DNA of 64,000 bases from the NCBI GenBank assembly GCA_963798455.1, contig CAWCTD010000003.1, positions 2,790,001-2,854,000 on the forward strand, in the 5' to 3' direction. Made by a program: the position numbers and the translations under genes. This DNA comes from CAWCTD01 sp963798455. Lineage in GTDB: Bacteria > Acidobacteriota > Terriglobia > Bryobacterales > Bryobacteraceae. The notes below the pieces were generated by a model. That model saw nothing but the letters and a program-made list of their open reading frames with translations. It did not search any database and was not told where the DNA came from. Of the stretch, positions 27,850-35,857 are shown one piece after another (the first letter of the stretch is position 1; each line of letters begins with the position of its first letter).

Positions 27850-29973
27850 ATGCCAAAGATCTACGTGTGTTTTCTCTGGCACATGCACCAGCCCTTCTAC
27901 AAGGACCTGGTCTCGGGCGAGTATAGGTTGCCCTGGACCCGGTTGCATGCGCTCAAGGACTACCGCGGGATGGTGCGGATTCTGGAGGATTTCCCGCGGG
28001 TTCATCAGACTTTCAACCTGGTCCCGTCGATGATGGTCCAGGTGGAAGAGTACGCCGCGGGCAAGGCCTCGGACCGGTTCTTGAACTGCGCCCTCAAACC
28101 CGCGGAGGATTTGACGGAGGAGGAGCGGAGTTTCATCCTGAGCTACTTCTTCCAGGCCAACCCGTCGCGGTTGATCCGCCGCTACCCGCGCTACGGGGAG
28201 CTGTTCGACGCCTGGATGGCCTCCGATCACAACGTGACGCGCGCCCGCCGGCTGTTCAGCGAGCAGGCATTCCGGGATCTTCAGGTGCTATCGCAACTGG
28301 CATGGTTCGACGAGGACAGCCTGAGCGGCGACCCCGAAATCCGCGAGCTGGTCCTCAAGGAACGCGAGTATACCTTGAACGAGCAAGCGCTGGTGGGACA
28401 GAAGCAGGCGGATTTTCTCTCGACGGTGCTGGCCGCCTACAAAGAATCCGCCGCCCGGGGGCAGATCGAGATCTCGACCACCCCTTTCTATCACCCGATC
28501 CTGCCGCTTCTGTGCGACTCCAGTATTGCCGAGACCGCGCATCCGCACGTGCCGCTCCCCAACCGCTTCCGGTACCCTCAGGATGCCCGGCTGCAACTGG
28601 AGCGATCGCGGAGGTACATCGAGGAACGGTTCGGCGCCGCGCCTGCTGGGTTGTGGCCGTCGGAAGGCTCGGTGTCCGACGAGGTTCTGGGAATTGCCGC
28701 CGAGCTGGGTTTCCACTGGGTGGCCACCGACAACGGGGTGCTGGCGCGCACTCTGGGAAGAACTGCCGGCCTGGCGGAGACCTATGCGCCGTACGCGTGG
28801 CGAAGCGACGGGCGGGAGCTCCGGATGGTATTCCGCGACCACTTCCTCAGCGATCTGGTGGGCTTCGTGTACGCCCGAATGGGCGCCGCGGAAGCCGCCT
28901 CGGACCTGCTCGGCCGAATCCACGAGAACTGCCGCGCCATCCTCGCCGGAGGCCGCGATGCGCTGGTTCCCATCATCCTCGATGGAGAGAACGCCTGGGA
29001 GTATTACGAAGAGAACGGACGTCCCTTCCTGCGCGAACTGTATCGGCGCATCTCCGACGACCCCGAGATCCTCGCCCTGACCGTGACCGAGGCGCTGAAA
29101 CGAATCGAGCCCCATCCGCTGGGGCACATCTTTCCCGCATCCTGGATTAACGCCAATTTCGATATATGGATCGGCGCCGAGGAAGACAACCGCGCTTGGG
29201 CGTACCTACTGGCGGCGCGCCAAACCTATGACCGCGTCATCTCCTCGCCTCAAGGTTCGGCTCTGAGCGACGAGCGCCGGAGCGTGGCCCTGGAGGAACT
29301 GCTCATCGCGGAGGGCAGCGACTGGTGCTGGTGGTACGGGCCGGAGCACAGCTCGGAAAACAGGCCCGAGTTCGACAAGCTGTTTCGCGACCACCTCGCC
29401 AACGTCTACCGTTTTTTGGCACTGGCTCCGCCGGAGGAATTGTCCCGGCCGATCCTGAAGATCGCCGTGCCCGAGTTTCACGCCCCCCCCAGCGGGCCCA
29501 TCCAGCCGGTGATCGACGGCGAAGTGACATCTTTCTTTGAGTGGCTTGGAGCGGGAGTCTATCGGGTGGACGCGCGTTCGGGAGCGATGCATGGCCGCAC
29601 GCATTTCGTGCGGGAACTGTACTACGGCCACGATGCGTCGAACCTGTACCTCCGGCTCGACTTCGAGCCCGGCTCCGAGCAGTCGCTCGCCGGCATGGAG
29701 GTGCGCGTCAGCGTGGATGCCAAGCCCGAAGCGGCGACGTGTGTCCGGCTCCACCTGGCGGGCGGCTCGGTCCAGACGGACTTGCCGGCGGTCGAAGCCA
29801 GCTTCCACAAGATCCTGGAGGTTCGTCTCCCGTTCGCGGCTCTCGGTGCGGGGCAGGGCTACGTCCTGAGGTTCCAGGTGTCCCTGTGGCAGGACGGCCT
29901 GCCCATGGACTCACTCCCGGCGCAAGGCCGGCTGGAATGTCCCACCGGCGAACCCGCCGACTGGCACGGGTGA
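27850..29973 (+). CDS. GH57 family alpha-amylase / amylopullulanase-like glycosidase
   Basis: The 707-residue cytosolic protein has the GH57 motifs in order: LWHMHQPFY (residues 9-17), STTPFYHPILPLL (about 213), the nucleophile region GLWPSEGSVSDEVL (catalytic glutamate near 275), ATDNGVL, and the acid/base region PIILDGENAWEYYEENG (catalytic aspartate near 379). The C-terminal 200 residues form a beta-rich extension. GH57 enzymes act on alpha-1,4 or alpha-1,6 glucans. It has no signal peptide. It may be the first of two GH57 enzymes for glycogen turnover, with the second in the trehalose operon at 35858. Confidence 0.9.
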   Translation: MPKIYVCFLWHMHQPFYKDLVSGEYRLPWTRLHALKDYRGMVRILEDFPRVHQTFNLVPSMMVQVEEYAAGKASDRFLNCALKPAEDLTEEERSFILSYFFQANPSRLIRRYPRYGELFDAWMASDHNVTRARRLFSEQAFRDLQVLSQLAWFDEDSLSGDPEIRELVLKEREYTLNEQALVGQKQADFLSTVLAAYKESAARGQIEISTTPFYHPILPLLCDSSIAETAHPHVPLPNRFRYPQDARLQLERSRRYIEERFGAAPAGLWPSEGSVSDEVLGIAAELGFHWVATDNGVLARTLGRTAGLAETYAPYAWRSDGRELRMVFRDHFLSDLVGFVYARMGAAEAASDLLGRIHENCRAILAGGRDALVPIILDGENAWEYYEENGRPFLRELYRRISDDPEILALTVTEALKRIEPHPLGHIFPASWINANFDIWIGAEEDNRAWAYLLAARQTYDRVISSPQGSALSDERRSVALEELLIAEGSDWCWWYGPEHSSENRPEFDKLFRDHLANVYRFLALAPPEELSRPILKIAVPEFHAPPSGPIQPVIDGEVTSFFEWLGAGVYRVDARSGAMHGRTHFVRELYYGHDASNLYLRLDFEPGSEQSLAGMEVRVSVDAKPEAATCVRLHLAGGSVQTDLPAVEASFHKILEVRLPFAALGAGQGYVLRFQVSLWQDGLPMDSLPAQGRLECPTGEPADWHG

Positions 29974-29997
29974 AGCGGCGCGGCTCCACCCCGGGGG

Positions 29998-30672
29998 TCA
30001 GCCTTTCCGCGCGGAGTACTTGTTGAACAGCGAGAGCAGTTTCTCCGCGGCCTTGGGCGGCGCCACTTCCTGGTTCACAATGGCTGCGTTCTCGATCGTC
30101 TTTCCGTACAGGTCGCGATTGTCGTCCAGGTCCTGGCGGAGCGTCGAGCCGTTCAGGGCGATGCCCGCGAATACGCCCCTGGATCGCGACCAGGAGAGGA
30201 TCTCGGCCGTCATGTACGCGTCCGTCTGCGCGGTGGCCGTGCGGCCCACCGGGCCGGCCGCAACCGAGGCGTCTCCGCCCAAAGTGAACTGGCTGGAAAG
30301 CAGGCGTTGGGCCCCGCGTTCATTCATCACCAGCATAATCACGTCCGTCTCCGAGCCGCCGATTTGGAGCCCGAAGCTGCCGCCTTCGATGCGCACCGAT
30401 CCTGGCGCGGTCCAGCCCGCTCCGCTCTTCTTCCGGCAGGAAAGGAAACCCTTCCCGTACTTCGCACCGAAGATGAACGCCCCCTTCTTCATGCCGGGGA
30501 CCACCACGATGCAATAGGCCTTGTCCAAGAGTTGCTGCGGGATCGCCTTGTCCGGCGTCGCCATCACCTCGGAGAAGACAACGGCAGCGTCATCCAGCCG
30601 CTTGACGGTGTCAGACTGCCCGTAGAGAGCACCCACACTGCACAACAGAATTGTCGAAGTCGCGAGTCTCAT
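29998..30672 (-). CDS. SYLF (YSC84-like) domain lipid-binding protein, exported
   Basis: About 224 residues from the ATG at 30672, preceded by GGAG nine bases upstream. A signal peptide (MRLATSTILLCSVGALYGQ) is followed by RLDDAAVVFSEVM, KAYCIVVVPGMKKGAFIFGAKYGKGFLSC, SVRIEGGSFGLQIGGSETDVIMLVMN and GRTATAQTDAYMTAEILSWSRSRGVFAGIALNGS, the SYLF pattern. An ATG at 30681 overlaps the receptor stop and is an alternative, but its ribosome binding site would touch the codon. The open frame to 30828 lies within the receptor gene. Known relatives bind phosphoinositides in eukaryotes; bacterial function unclear. Confidence 0.87.
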   Translation of the reverse strand: MRLATSTILLCSVGALYGQSDTVKRLDDAAVVFSEVMATPDKAIPQQLLDKAYCIVVVPGMKKGAFIFGAKYGKGFLSCRKKSGAGWTAPGSVRIEGGSFGLQIGGSETDVIMLVMNERGAQRLLSSQFTLGGDASVAAGPVGRTATAQTDAYMTAEILSWSRSRGVFAGIALNGSTLRQDLDDNRDLYGKTIENAAIVNQEVAPPKAAEKLLSLFNKYSARKG

Positions 30673-30677
30673 GTTTT

Positions 30678-33140
30678 TCATCTCCTGCCCAAGAAACGAA
30701 GACGCACATTCCAGGCCCGCCGCTGCCCCCCTGCGTACGCCAGGAAAAGCGGAGAGTCTATATTGTTGTTTACCACATTCGGGTTGTCGTGGTTTGTCAG
30801 GTTGTTCATCCCGAAGCGCCAGGCCCACAGGTAGTGAAAGAAACGGAATCTCTTCTCAAACTGTAGGTTGACGTTAAAGTAGTACGGCAGGCGCCTTTGG
30901 TTCGGCCGGCCCAGCATGAAGTTCTCCTCGTTGACCACACTGAACGGAAAGCCGCTGCGCGCTTCCACCAGGTAATTCACGCTCACTTCCCTCAGCAGGA
31001 ACCGGACGAAGTGAGGACCGGCGCCCGATGGAACCGGCGCCCACCCCCAGGTGAGCAAACGATGCGGAGCGTCCCATCTCAGCGGGCCGGCGCCCTGGTT
31101 GCCGAACACCGGATTTTCCAGGCTGTAATCCACCACGGCATTCGATCTGGCCTTCGAGTATGTGTAGCTGGCGACCCACTCGTACCGCCCGCCGAAGGTG
31201 CGGCGTGCGCTCAGTTCCACGGCGTCGTACCGGTCGCTGCGTTGGTTGCTCAGCGTGTAGTAGACCTGGCTCTGGAACAACCCTACGCTCGGTTCCACGA
31301 ACGTGAAACCGTTCCAGCCGGTCCTGCGGAGATAGGAGATCTTTCCGTAGAAGCCGTGCGGCAGCATCCGTTCCATACTCAAGCTGTAGACGCGCGCTCG
31401 AGGGGCCTTCAGGGACCGCTGATCCACAAGGAAACCCGTCGTCACCGGCGGGCTTGCTTGCGCGCCATCCGGCGAGTAGAAAGTGGACACGCTCGACTGG
31501 TCCTGGTGCATGGAAAGCAACTGCAGGTTCAAGGCGTCGTCGAAGATGCCGAACCCGGCGGCGATCTTGAGCTTGTTCGTCCCGGAGGGCGACCACGCTG
31601 CCGAAAGCCGCGGCGATACCATTGCGCTCCGGACAACCTCGTTCCAGACCCCGCGCACGCCCAGGTTGAGGAGCAGTCCTTCCCGCACCGTCCAGCTATC
31701 TTGCAGGTACAGGGCCGATTCGAAATTCCTCATGCGCACCTGGCCGTCGCCCGTGAAAGAGACATTCCGCGCCGTGGCGCCGTCTTCTCGCAGGATCAGA
31801 TAGCTGTGGCGAGCCGTCTGTTGATCGAAACCGGAGCGCTCAAGGTCGGCTCCAAGTTGAACCCGGTGCTGGCCTCGCGCCTGGATCGTGGGCGCAAACA
31901 GATCGGCAATCCACTGCTGGCGATCGGTCCGGCGTGCCCGATCGACGAAGTAGTTCCCGCCGCGGCCCGCCGGGGAGATCACGTATGTGGCGGAGCCTTG
32001 CGGGCTGTCCCGCAAGACGCCGCGGCTGGCGGCGAAGCCGATTTGCAGCAGCGTGCCTCCCGGGAAGTAGATCTGATCTTTGACTGTCGCCATGTTCAAG
32101 CTGCGGCGGTCGTGGAGGGTTGTTTCGATCGGGTCGAGGAAAGAGAGATTCTGATGGTTGGTGTCGATGTAGTTGATCAGGTAGCTGCCCGTCAGGATGT
32201 TGGAAGGAGTGAGGTTCACCTGAACCCGGGACAGATTGCTGGTTGTCACGCTGCGGCTGCGGTCCTGGCCCCGCGGCAGTTCCGGGATGATGTTCACATC
32301 GTAGAAGGTGTCAAAGGCGTTATAGAACCAGGCCCTGCTTCGCGCCATAGGACCGGAAACCGTCAGGCGCGGCGTCCATTTGGTCAGCACCAGGCCGCGC
32401 TGGTTGCTGATGCTCGGCACGAAGTTCGTGGCGCCAAACCGGTAGCGGTCGTCGCCCATCCCCGTCGCCAGGTTCAAAGAGCCCGCGGAACCGCCGCCCG
32501 TGCTGGCCGAAAAGCGGCTGCTCTCCAAATCAATGTTCCGCACAGCCTCGATGCTTACGCGGGCGTCGAGGGTGCCGGTCACCGGGTCGGCAATGTTGAA
32601 GTCGTCCAAGGAATAGCTCGCCTGGTCGCTGGCGCCCCCGTTGAAATGCAGGTTCCCGCCTGTGTCCTGCACGACACCGGAAAACAGGGGCAGAGCGCTG
32701 CGATAATCCTGCGATGCCGGATAGGGCACGTCCAGGATTTCCAGGTTGTTCAGTTGCTTTTGGTCCGAGGTCTCAGCGGAATCGATGGTCGGCGGCGAGT
32801 ACACCACGTCCAGCGACTCGGTCAGTTCCTGGAGGTGGTTCAGCGTGACATTGACCTCGTTGGGGCCCTTCCGCAACTCGACTCGTGCCCTGTCAAGCAC
32901 GAAGAAGCCCTCCTTCCCGGCGCGGATCGAGTACTCGCCAGGCTGGCCGAGCTCCAGGTGGAATCGGCCTAGCACGTCGGAGTTCACGGAAGGATGCTGG
33001 AGGAAAGCAGGACCGCGGAATTCGATCTGTGCGCCGGGGACGGCTGTGCCGTTCTCGTCGACGACCCTGCCGGTCACGGTCACCTGCGCGGTCAGTGGAG
33101 CGAGCAGAAGCGCCAGCAGAACTACCGCCCGCAGCACCAT
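30678..33140 (-). CDS. Oar-like TonB-dependent receptor with N-terminal carboxypeptidase-regulatory domain
   Basis: The 820-residue product has a signal peptide (MVLRAVVLLALLLAPLTAQ). A carboxypeptidase-regulatory-like domain follows (TVTGRVVDENGTAVPGAQIEF...KEGFFVLDRARVEL, about 20-110), then a plug-like region (NLHFNGGASDQASYSLDDFN) and a long beta-barrel C-terminal half ending in LRFLGRR. This is the Oar-type outer-membrane protein expanded in acidobacteria; it imports unknown ligands. It is shorter than the 1000-residue Oar members. The TACAAT -10 (33152-33147) is six bases ahead of the ATG. The SYLF gene follows at its stop. Confidence 0.87.
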   Translation of the reverse strand: MVLRAVVLLALLLAPLTAQVTVTGRVVDENGTAVPGAQIEFRGPAFLQHPSVNSDVLGRFHLELGQPGEYSIRAGKEGFFVLDRARVELRKGPNEVNVTLNHLQELTESLDVVYSPPTIDSAETSDQKQLNNLEILDVPYPASQDYRSALPLFSGVVQDTGGNLHFNGGASDQASYSLDDFNIADPVTGTLDARVSIEAVRNIDLESSRFSASTGGGSAGSLNLATGMGDDRYRFGATNFVPSISNQRGLVLTKWTPRLTVSGPMARSRAWFYNAFDTFYDVNIIPELPRGQDRSRSVTTSNLSRVQVNLTPSNILTGSYLINYIDTNHQNLSFLDPIETTLHDRRSLNMATVKDQIYFPGGTLLQIGFAASRGVLRDSPQGSATYVISPAGRGGNYFVDRARRTDRQQWIADLFAPTIQARGQHRVQLGADLERSGFDQQTARHSYLILREDGATARNVSFTGDGQVRMRNFESALYLQDSWTVREGLLLNLGVRGVWNEVVRSAMVSPRLSAAWSPSGTNKLKIAAGFGIFDDALNLQLLSMHQDQSSVSTFYSPDGAQASPPVTTGFLVDQRSLKAPRARVYSLSMERMLPHGFYGKISYLRRTGWNGFTFVEPSVGLFQSQVYYTLSNQRSDRYDAVELSARRTFGGRYEWVASYTYSKARSNAVVDYSLENPVFGNQGAGPLRWDAPHRLLTWGWAPVPSGAGPHFVRFLLREVSVNYLVEARSGFPFSVVNEENFMLGRPNQRRLPYYFNVNLQFEKRFRFFHYLWAWRFGMNNLTNHDNPNVVNNNIDSPLFLAYAGGQRRAWNVRLRFLGRR

Positions 33141-33186
33141 GCCCCCATTGTATCGTCCGGCCGCGCGGGTCCACTAGAATCAAAGA
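33141..33186. promoter_or_regulatory. Divergent leaderless-type promoter pair
   Basis: The 46 bases between two divergent start codons hold a minus-strand TACAAT (33152-33147), six bases from the receptor ATG, and a plus-strand TAGAAT (33175-33180), six bases from the ATG at 33187. There is no room for a ribosome binding site on either transcript if both boxes are used. Inference from spacing. Confidence 0.45.
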
Positions 33187-33759
33187 ATGGCGCGCATACT
33201 AGCCACGGTTCTTCTTCTTGCCGCGGCCGCCGCCGCCGACCCCAGCTACGACAGCGCGAGGCAGAAGATCGAGCTCATCGAAGAGGACCGCGCGGCGCCG
33301 GGTTCCCGCATCCGGCTGAGCGCGCAAGAGCTGAACGCCTATGCCCGGAACGCCGTGTCCGAGACCGTGCCGCAGGGCGTGAGGGAGCCGAGGCTGGAAC
33401 TGGGTCCAGGCTCGGCTACCGGCTCGGCCCTGGTGGATTTCCTGAAGGTTCGCGAACTGAAAGGCCCGCCGCCTAATGCCTTGTTGGCTTGGTTTCTCTC
33501 AGGCGAGAAGCCGGTCAAAGCGACAGCCCGGATTCAATCGGGGCACGGGCTCGCCACGGTCTACATCCAGCAGGTGACGGTCTCCGGAATCACGGCCCGG
33601 GGAGCGGTCCTCGACTTCCTCATCGAGCACTTCCTGTTGCCCTTCTACCCCGAGGCGAAGATCGGCCAGCCGTTCGAGCTGAAACATAGCGTGGACCGGT
33701 TTGAAATCGGCCCCGCGGGGGTGACCGTGGTCATGACGGGCACGACCGGGACGCGATGA
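33187..33759 (+). CDS. Small exported protein of unknown function
   Basis: The 190-residue product has a signal peptide (MARILATVLLLAAAAAA). A mixed alpha/beta body follows, with an RIRLSAQELNAYARNAVSETVPQGV stretch and a C-terminal TARGAVLDFLIEHFLLPFYPEA segment. I do not recognise the family. It has its own TAGAAT -10 and probably a leaderless mRNA. Its last 29 bases overlap the convergent hemG remnant, consistent with the remnant carrying the original hemG 3' end. Confidence 0.7.
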   Translation: MARILATVLLLAAAAAADPSYDSARQKIELIEEDRAAPGSRIRLSAQELNAYARNAVSETVPQGVREPRLELGPGSATGSALVDFLKVRELKGPPPNALLAWFLSGEKPVKATARIQSGHGLATVYIQQVTVSGITARGAVLDFLIEHFLLPFYPEAKIGQPFELKHSVDRFEIGPAGVTVVMTGTTGTR

Positions 33760-33942
33760 TCTTCTCCGCCGCCTGCTTCCCCATGCGGGCGCAGTCGAGG
33801 ACCCCGATGCCGGTGTAGGCATTGCCCGCCACGTATATCCCCGGGATTTCCTTCAGGCGGGCTTGGATCGCCTCGGCACGCCGATGGTGGCCCACCGTGT
33901 ACTGCGCCATGGATCGCGGCCAGCGGTTGACGCGCGATACTG
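33731..33942 (-). pseudogene. hemG 3'-end remnant (5'-truncated)
   Basis: On the minus strand this encodes SRVNRWPRSMAQYTVGHHRR, then EAIQARLKEIPGIYVAG, NAYTGIGVLDCARMGKQAAE and KIIASRS, clearly homologous to the C-terminal 70 residues of the intact hemG at 41223-42590, with several substitutions. Nothing upstream of 33942 matches, and the frame continues only by chance into treZ antisense. It has no start. It lies in the same orientation as hemG, and the pair flanks the trehalose operon. Confidence 0.88.
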
Positions 33943-33997
33943 GGTTTACGGGACTACACGAGGCCGCAAGCCTCTTGGATACCGAAGCGCTATTGCC

Positions 33998-35857
33998 ATG
34001 GTTGCTCACGCAAAGTCGGGTAGCGTCCTCGATTGGCGGCTGGGGGCGCACGGGAGCGGGCGGTGTGCTTTCCGTGTTTGGGCGCCCCTGGCGTCCGCCG
34101 TTCAGGTTCACCTCCTGAGCCCGATCGATCGGGTGGAAGACCTTCATCCTCTCCCGCGCGGGTATTGGGAAGCGGAGTTGGACGGTGTCAGCCCCGGCGC
34201 CACGTATCGGATTCTGCTGGACGGGAAGTTGGAGCGCCCGGATCCCGCCTCCAGATTCCAGCCCGAGGGTGTACATGGTCCCTCCGAGGTCATCGACCCA
34301 AACTTCGAGTGGAGAGATGGTTCGTGGCGCGGCCTCCCGCTGGAGCAGTACGTACTTTATGAGGTACACGTGGGCGCCTTCACTTCTGAAGGTACCTTTG
34401 ACGCGGTTATCCCTCACCTGCCCTGCCTGGCCGCACTTGGCGTCACAGTGCTGGAATTGATGCCGGTGGCGCAGTTTCCCGGAACCCGGAATTGGGGCTA
34501 TGACGGCGTCTTCCCGTTTGCTGTCCAGAAGTCCTATGGTGGACCGGCCGGCCTGAAACGTCTCGTGGATGCGTGTCACCAGACCGGCCTCGGGGTGGCC
34601 CTGGACGTCGTGTACAACCACTTGGGACCAGAGGGCAACTACCTCGGCGACTTCGGCCCATACTTCACGGACAGATACAGGACACCGTGGGGCCAAGCCA
34701 TGAACTTCGACGGTCCATGGAGCGATGAGGTCCGTCGATACTTCATCGAAAGCGCCTTGTGCAGGCTCTCGGAATTCCACATCGATGCGCTGCGCCTGGA
34801 CGCGGTTCACGCCATAGTTGACAACTCCGCCCAACCCTTCCTCGAGGAACTCGCCGATGCGGCTCACAGCTTCTCTGAGGAGAGCGGCCGGCTGTGCTAC
34901 GCGATTGCTGAGAGTGATCTCAATGACCCGCGGCTGGTCCGCCCGAAAACTCACGGCGGATTCGGCCTGGACGCCGTTTGGAATGACGAATTCCACCATG
35001 CGCTGCGGGTTCTGTTGACCGGGGAGCGCAACGGCTACTACTGCGACTATGGCGAGGTGGCGCACCTCGAGAAGGCTTATCGGGAAGGCTTCGTCTACTC
35101 TGGCGAGTACTCGGAATTCCGCCGTCGGCGTCACGGCAGTTCCTCCGCCGACGTGCCGGCAGGCAAGTTCGTCGTCTTCTGCCAGAATCACGACCAAGTC
35201 GGGAACCGCATGTTGGGGGAACGCCTGGCGGATCTGGTTGGTCTCGAGTCGCTGAAGCTGGCGGCGGCAGCCGTTCTGCTCTCACCGTTCGTGCCCCTCC
35301 TGTTCATGGGAGAAGAGTACGGAGAGCGGGCCCCGTTCCTTTTCTTCGTGGATCATTCGGACCCACAGTTGATCGAGGCCGTCCGGCGAGGCCGCCAGAA
35401 GGAGTTCGCCTCGTTTGCCTGGCAGGGGCAGCCGCCCGACCCTCAGGACGTGGGGACGTTCCTCCGCTCGAAACTGAATCACCAGCTCCGCGGCCAGGAA
35501 CACCACGCGGTTCTGCACGCGTTCTACACCGAACTACTGCGGCTTCGCCGCCAGAGCGCCGCTCTCCGAAACCTGAGTAAGGACGACATGGAAACATGCG
35601 TTTTCCAGGAGGAGCGAACCCTGCTGGTGCGGCGCTGGACCAGCTCAGAGGCTTTGTTCTTCACCCTCTGCTTCTCCGACACCCCGATTCGCTGCGAGCT
35701 GCCGGTCCCAAAGGGCCGATGGCGAAAGCTGCTGGATTCCTCGGACCCGGCCTGGTTGGGTCCGGGAGAGGCTCTTCCCCAAGAGATTGAATCCACGGGG
35801 ACTGCGTTCCTGCACCTCAATCCCAAGGCAATTGTTCTCTACCAGAAGGAGGCATGA
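33998..35857 (+). CDS. treZ: Malto-oligosyltrehalose trehalohydrolase
   Basis: About 619 residues from the ATG at 33998. The order is an N-terminal E-set domain (CAFRVWAPLASAVQVHLL), then a GH13 barrel with ALDVVYNHLGPEGNY, the nucleophile region HIDALRLDAVHAI, the acid/base region YAIAESDLND, and the stabiliser VFCQNHDQVGNRMLG. It releases trehalose from maltooligosyl-trehalose made by TreY. The longer frame to 33863 crosses the hemG remnant and is rejected. The start lies 55 bases inside the insert edge. It ends directly against the GTG of the next gene, forming an operon. No strong ribosome binding site was seen, so the true start could differ. Confidence 0.92.
   Translation: MVAHAKSGSVLDWRLGAHGSGRCAFRVWAPLASAVQVHLLSPIDRVEDLHPLPRGYWEAELDGVSPGATYRILLDGKLERPDPASRFQPEGVHGPSEVIDPNFEWRDGSWRGLPLEQYVLYEVHVGAFTSEGTFDAVIPHLPCLAALGVTVLELMPVAQFPGTRNWGYDGVFPFAVQKSYGGPAGLKRLVDACHQTGLGVALDVVYNHLGPEGNYLGDFGPYFTDRYRTPWGQAMNFDGPWSDEVRRYFIESALCRLSEFHIDALRLDAVHAIVDNSAQPFLEELADAAHSFSEESGRLCYAIAESDLNDPRLVRPKTHGGFGLDAVWNDEFHHALRVLLTGERNGYYCDYGEVAHLEKAYREGFVYSGEYSEFRRRRHGSSSADVPAGKFVVFCQNHDQVGNRMLGERLADLVGLESLKLAAAAVLLSPFVPLLFMGEEYGERAPFLFFVDHSDPQLIEAVRRGRQKEFASFAWQGQPPDPQDVGTFLRSKLNHQLRGQEHHAVLHAFYTELLRLRRQSAALRNLSKDDMETCVFQEERTLLVRRWTSSEALFFTLCFSDTPIRCELPVPKGRWRKLLDSSDPAWLGPGEALPQEIESTGTAFLHLNPKAIVLYQKEA

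Noticed and set aside
30897..32972. 691-residue plus-strand open frame
   Set aside because: It is entirely antisense to the Oar-like receptor. High GC keeps the opposite frame open.
33943..35197. Apparent extension of the hemG remnant as a 488-residue minus-strand gene
   Set aside because: Only the first 70 codons from the 3' side match hemG. The rest is antisense to treZ.
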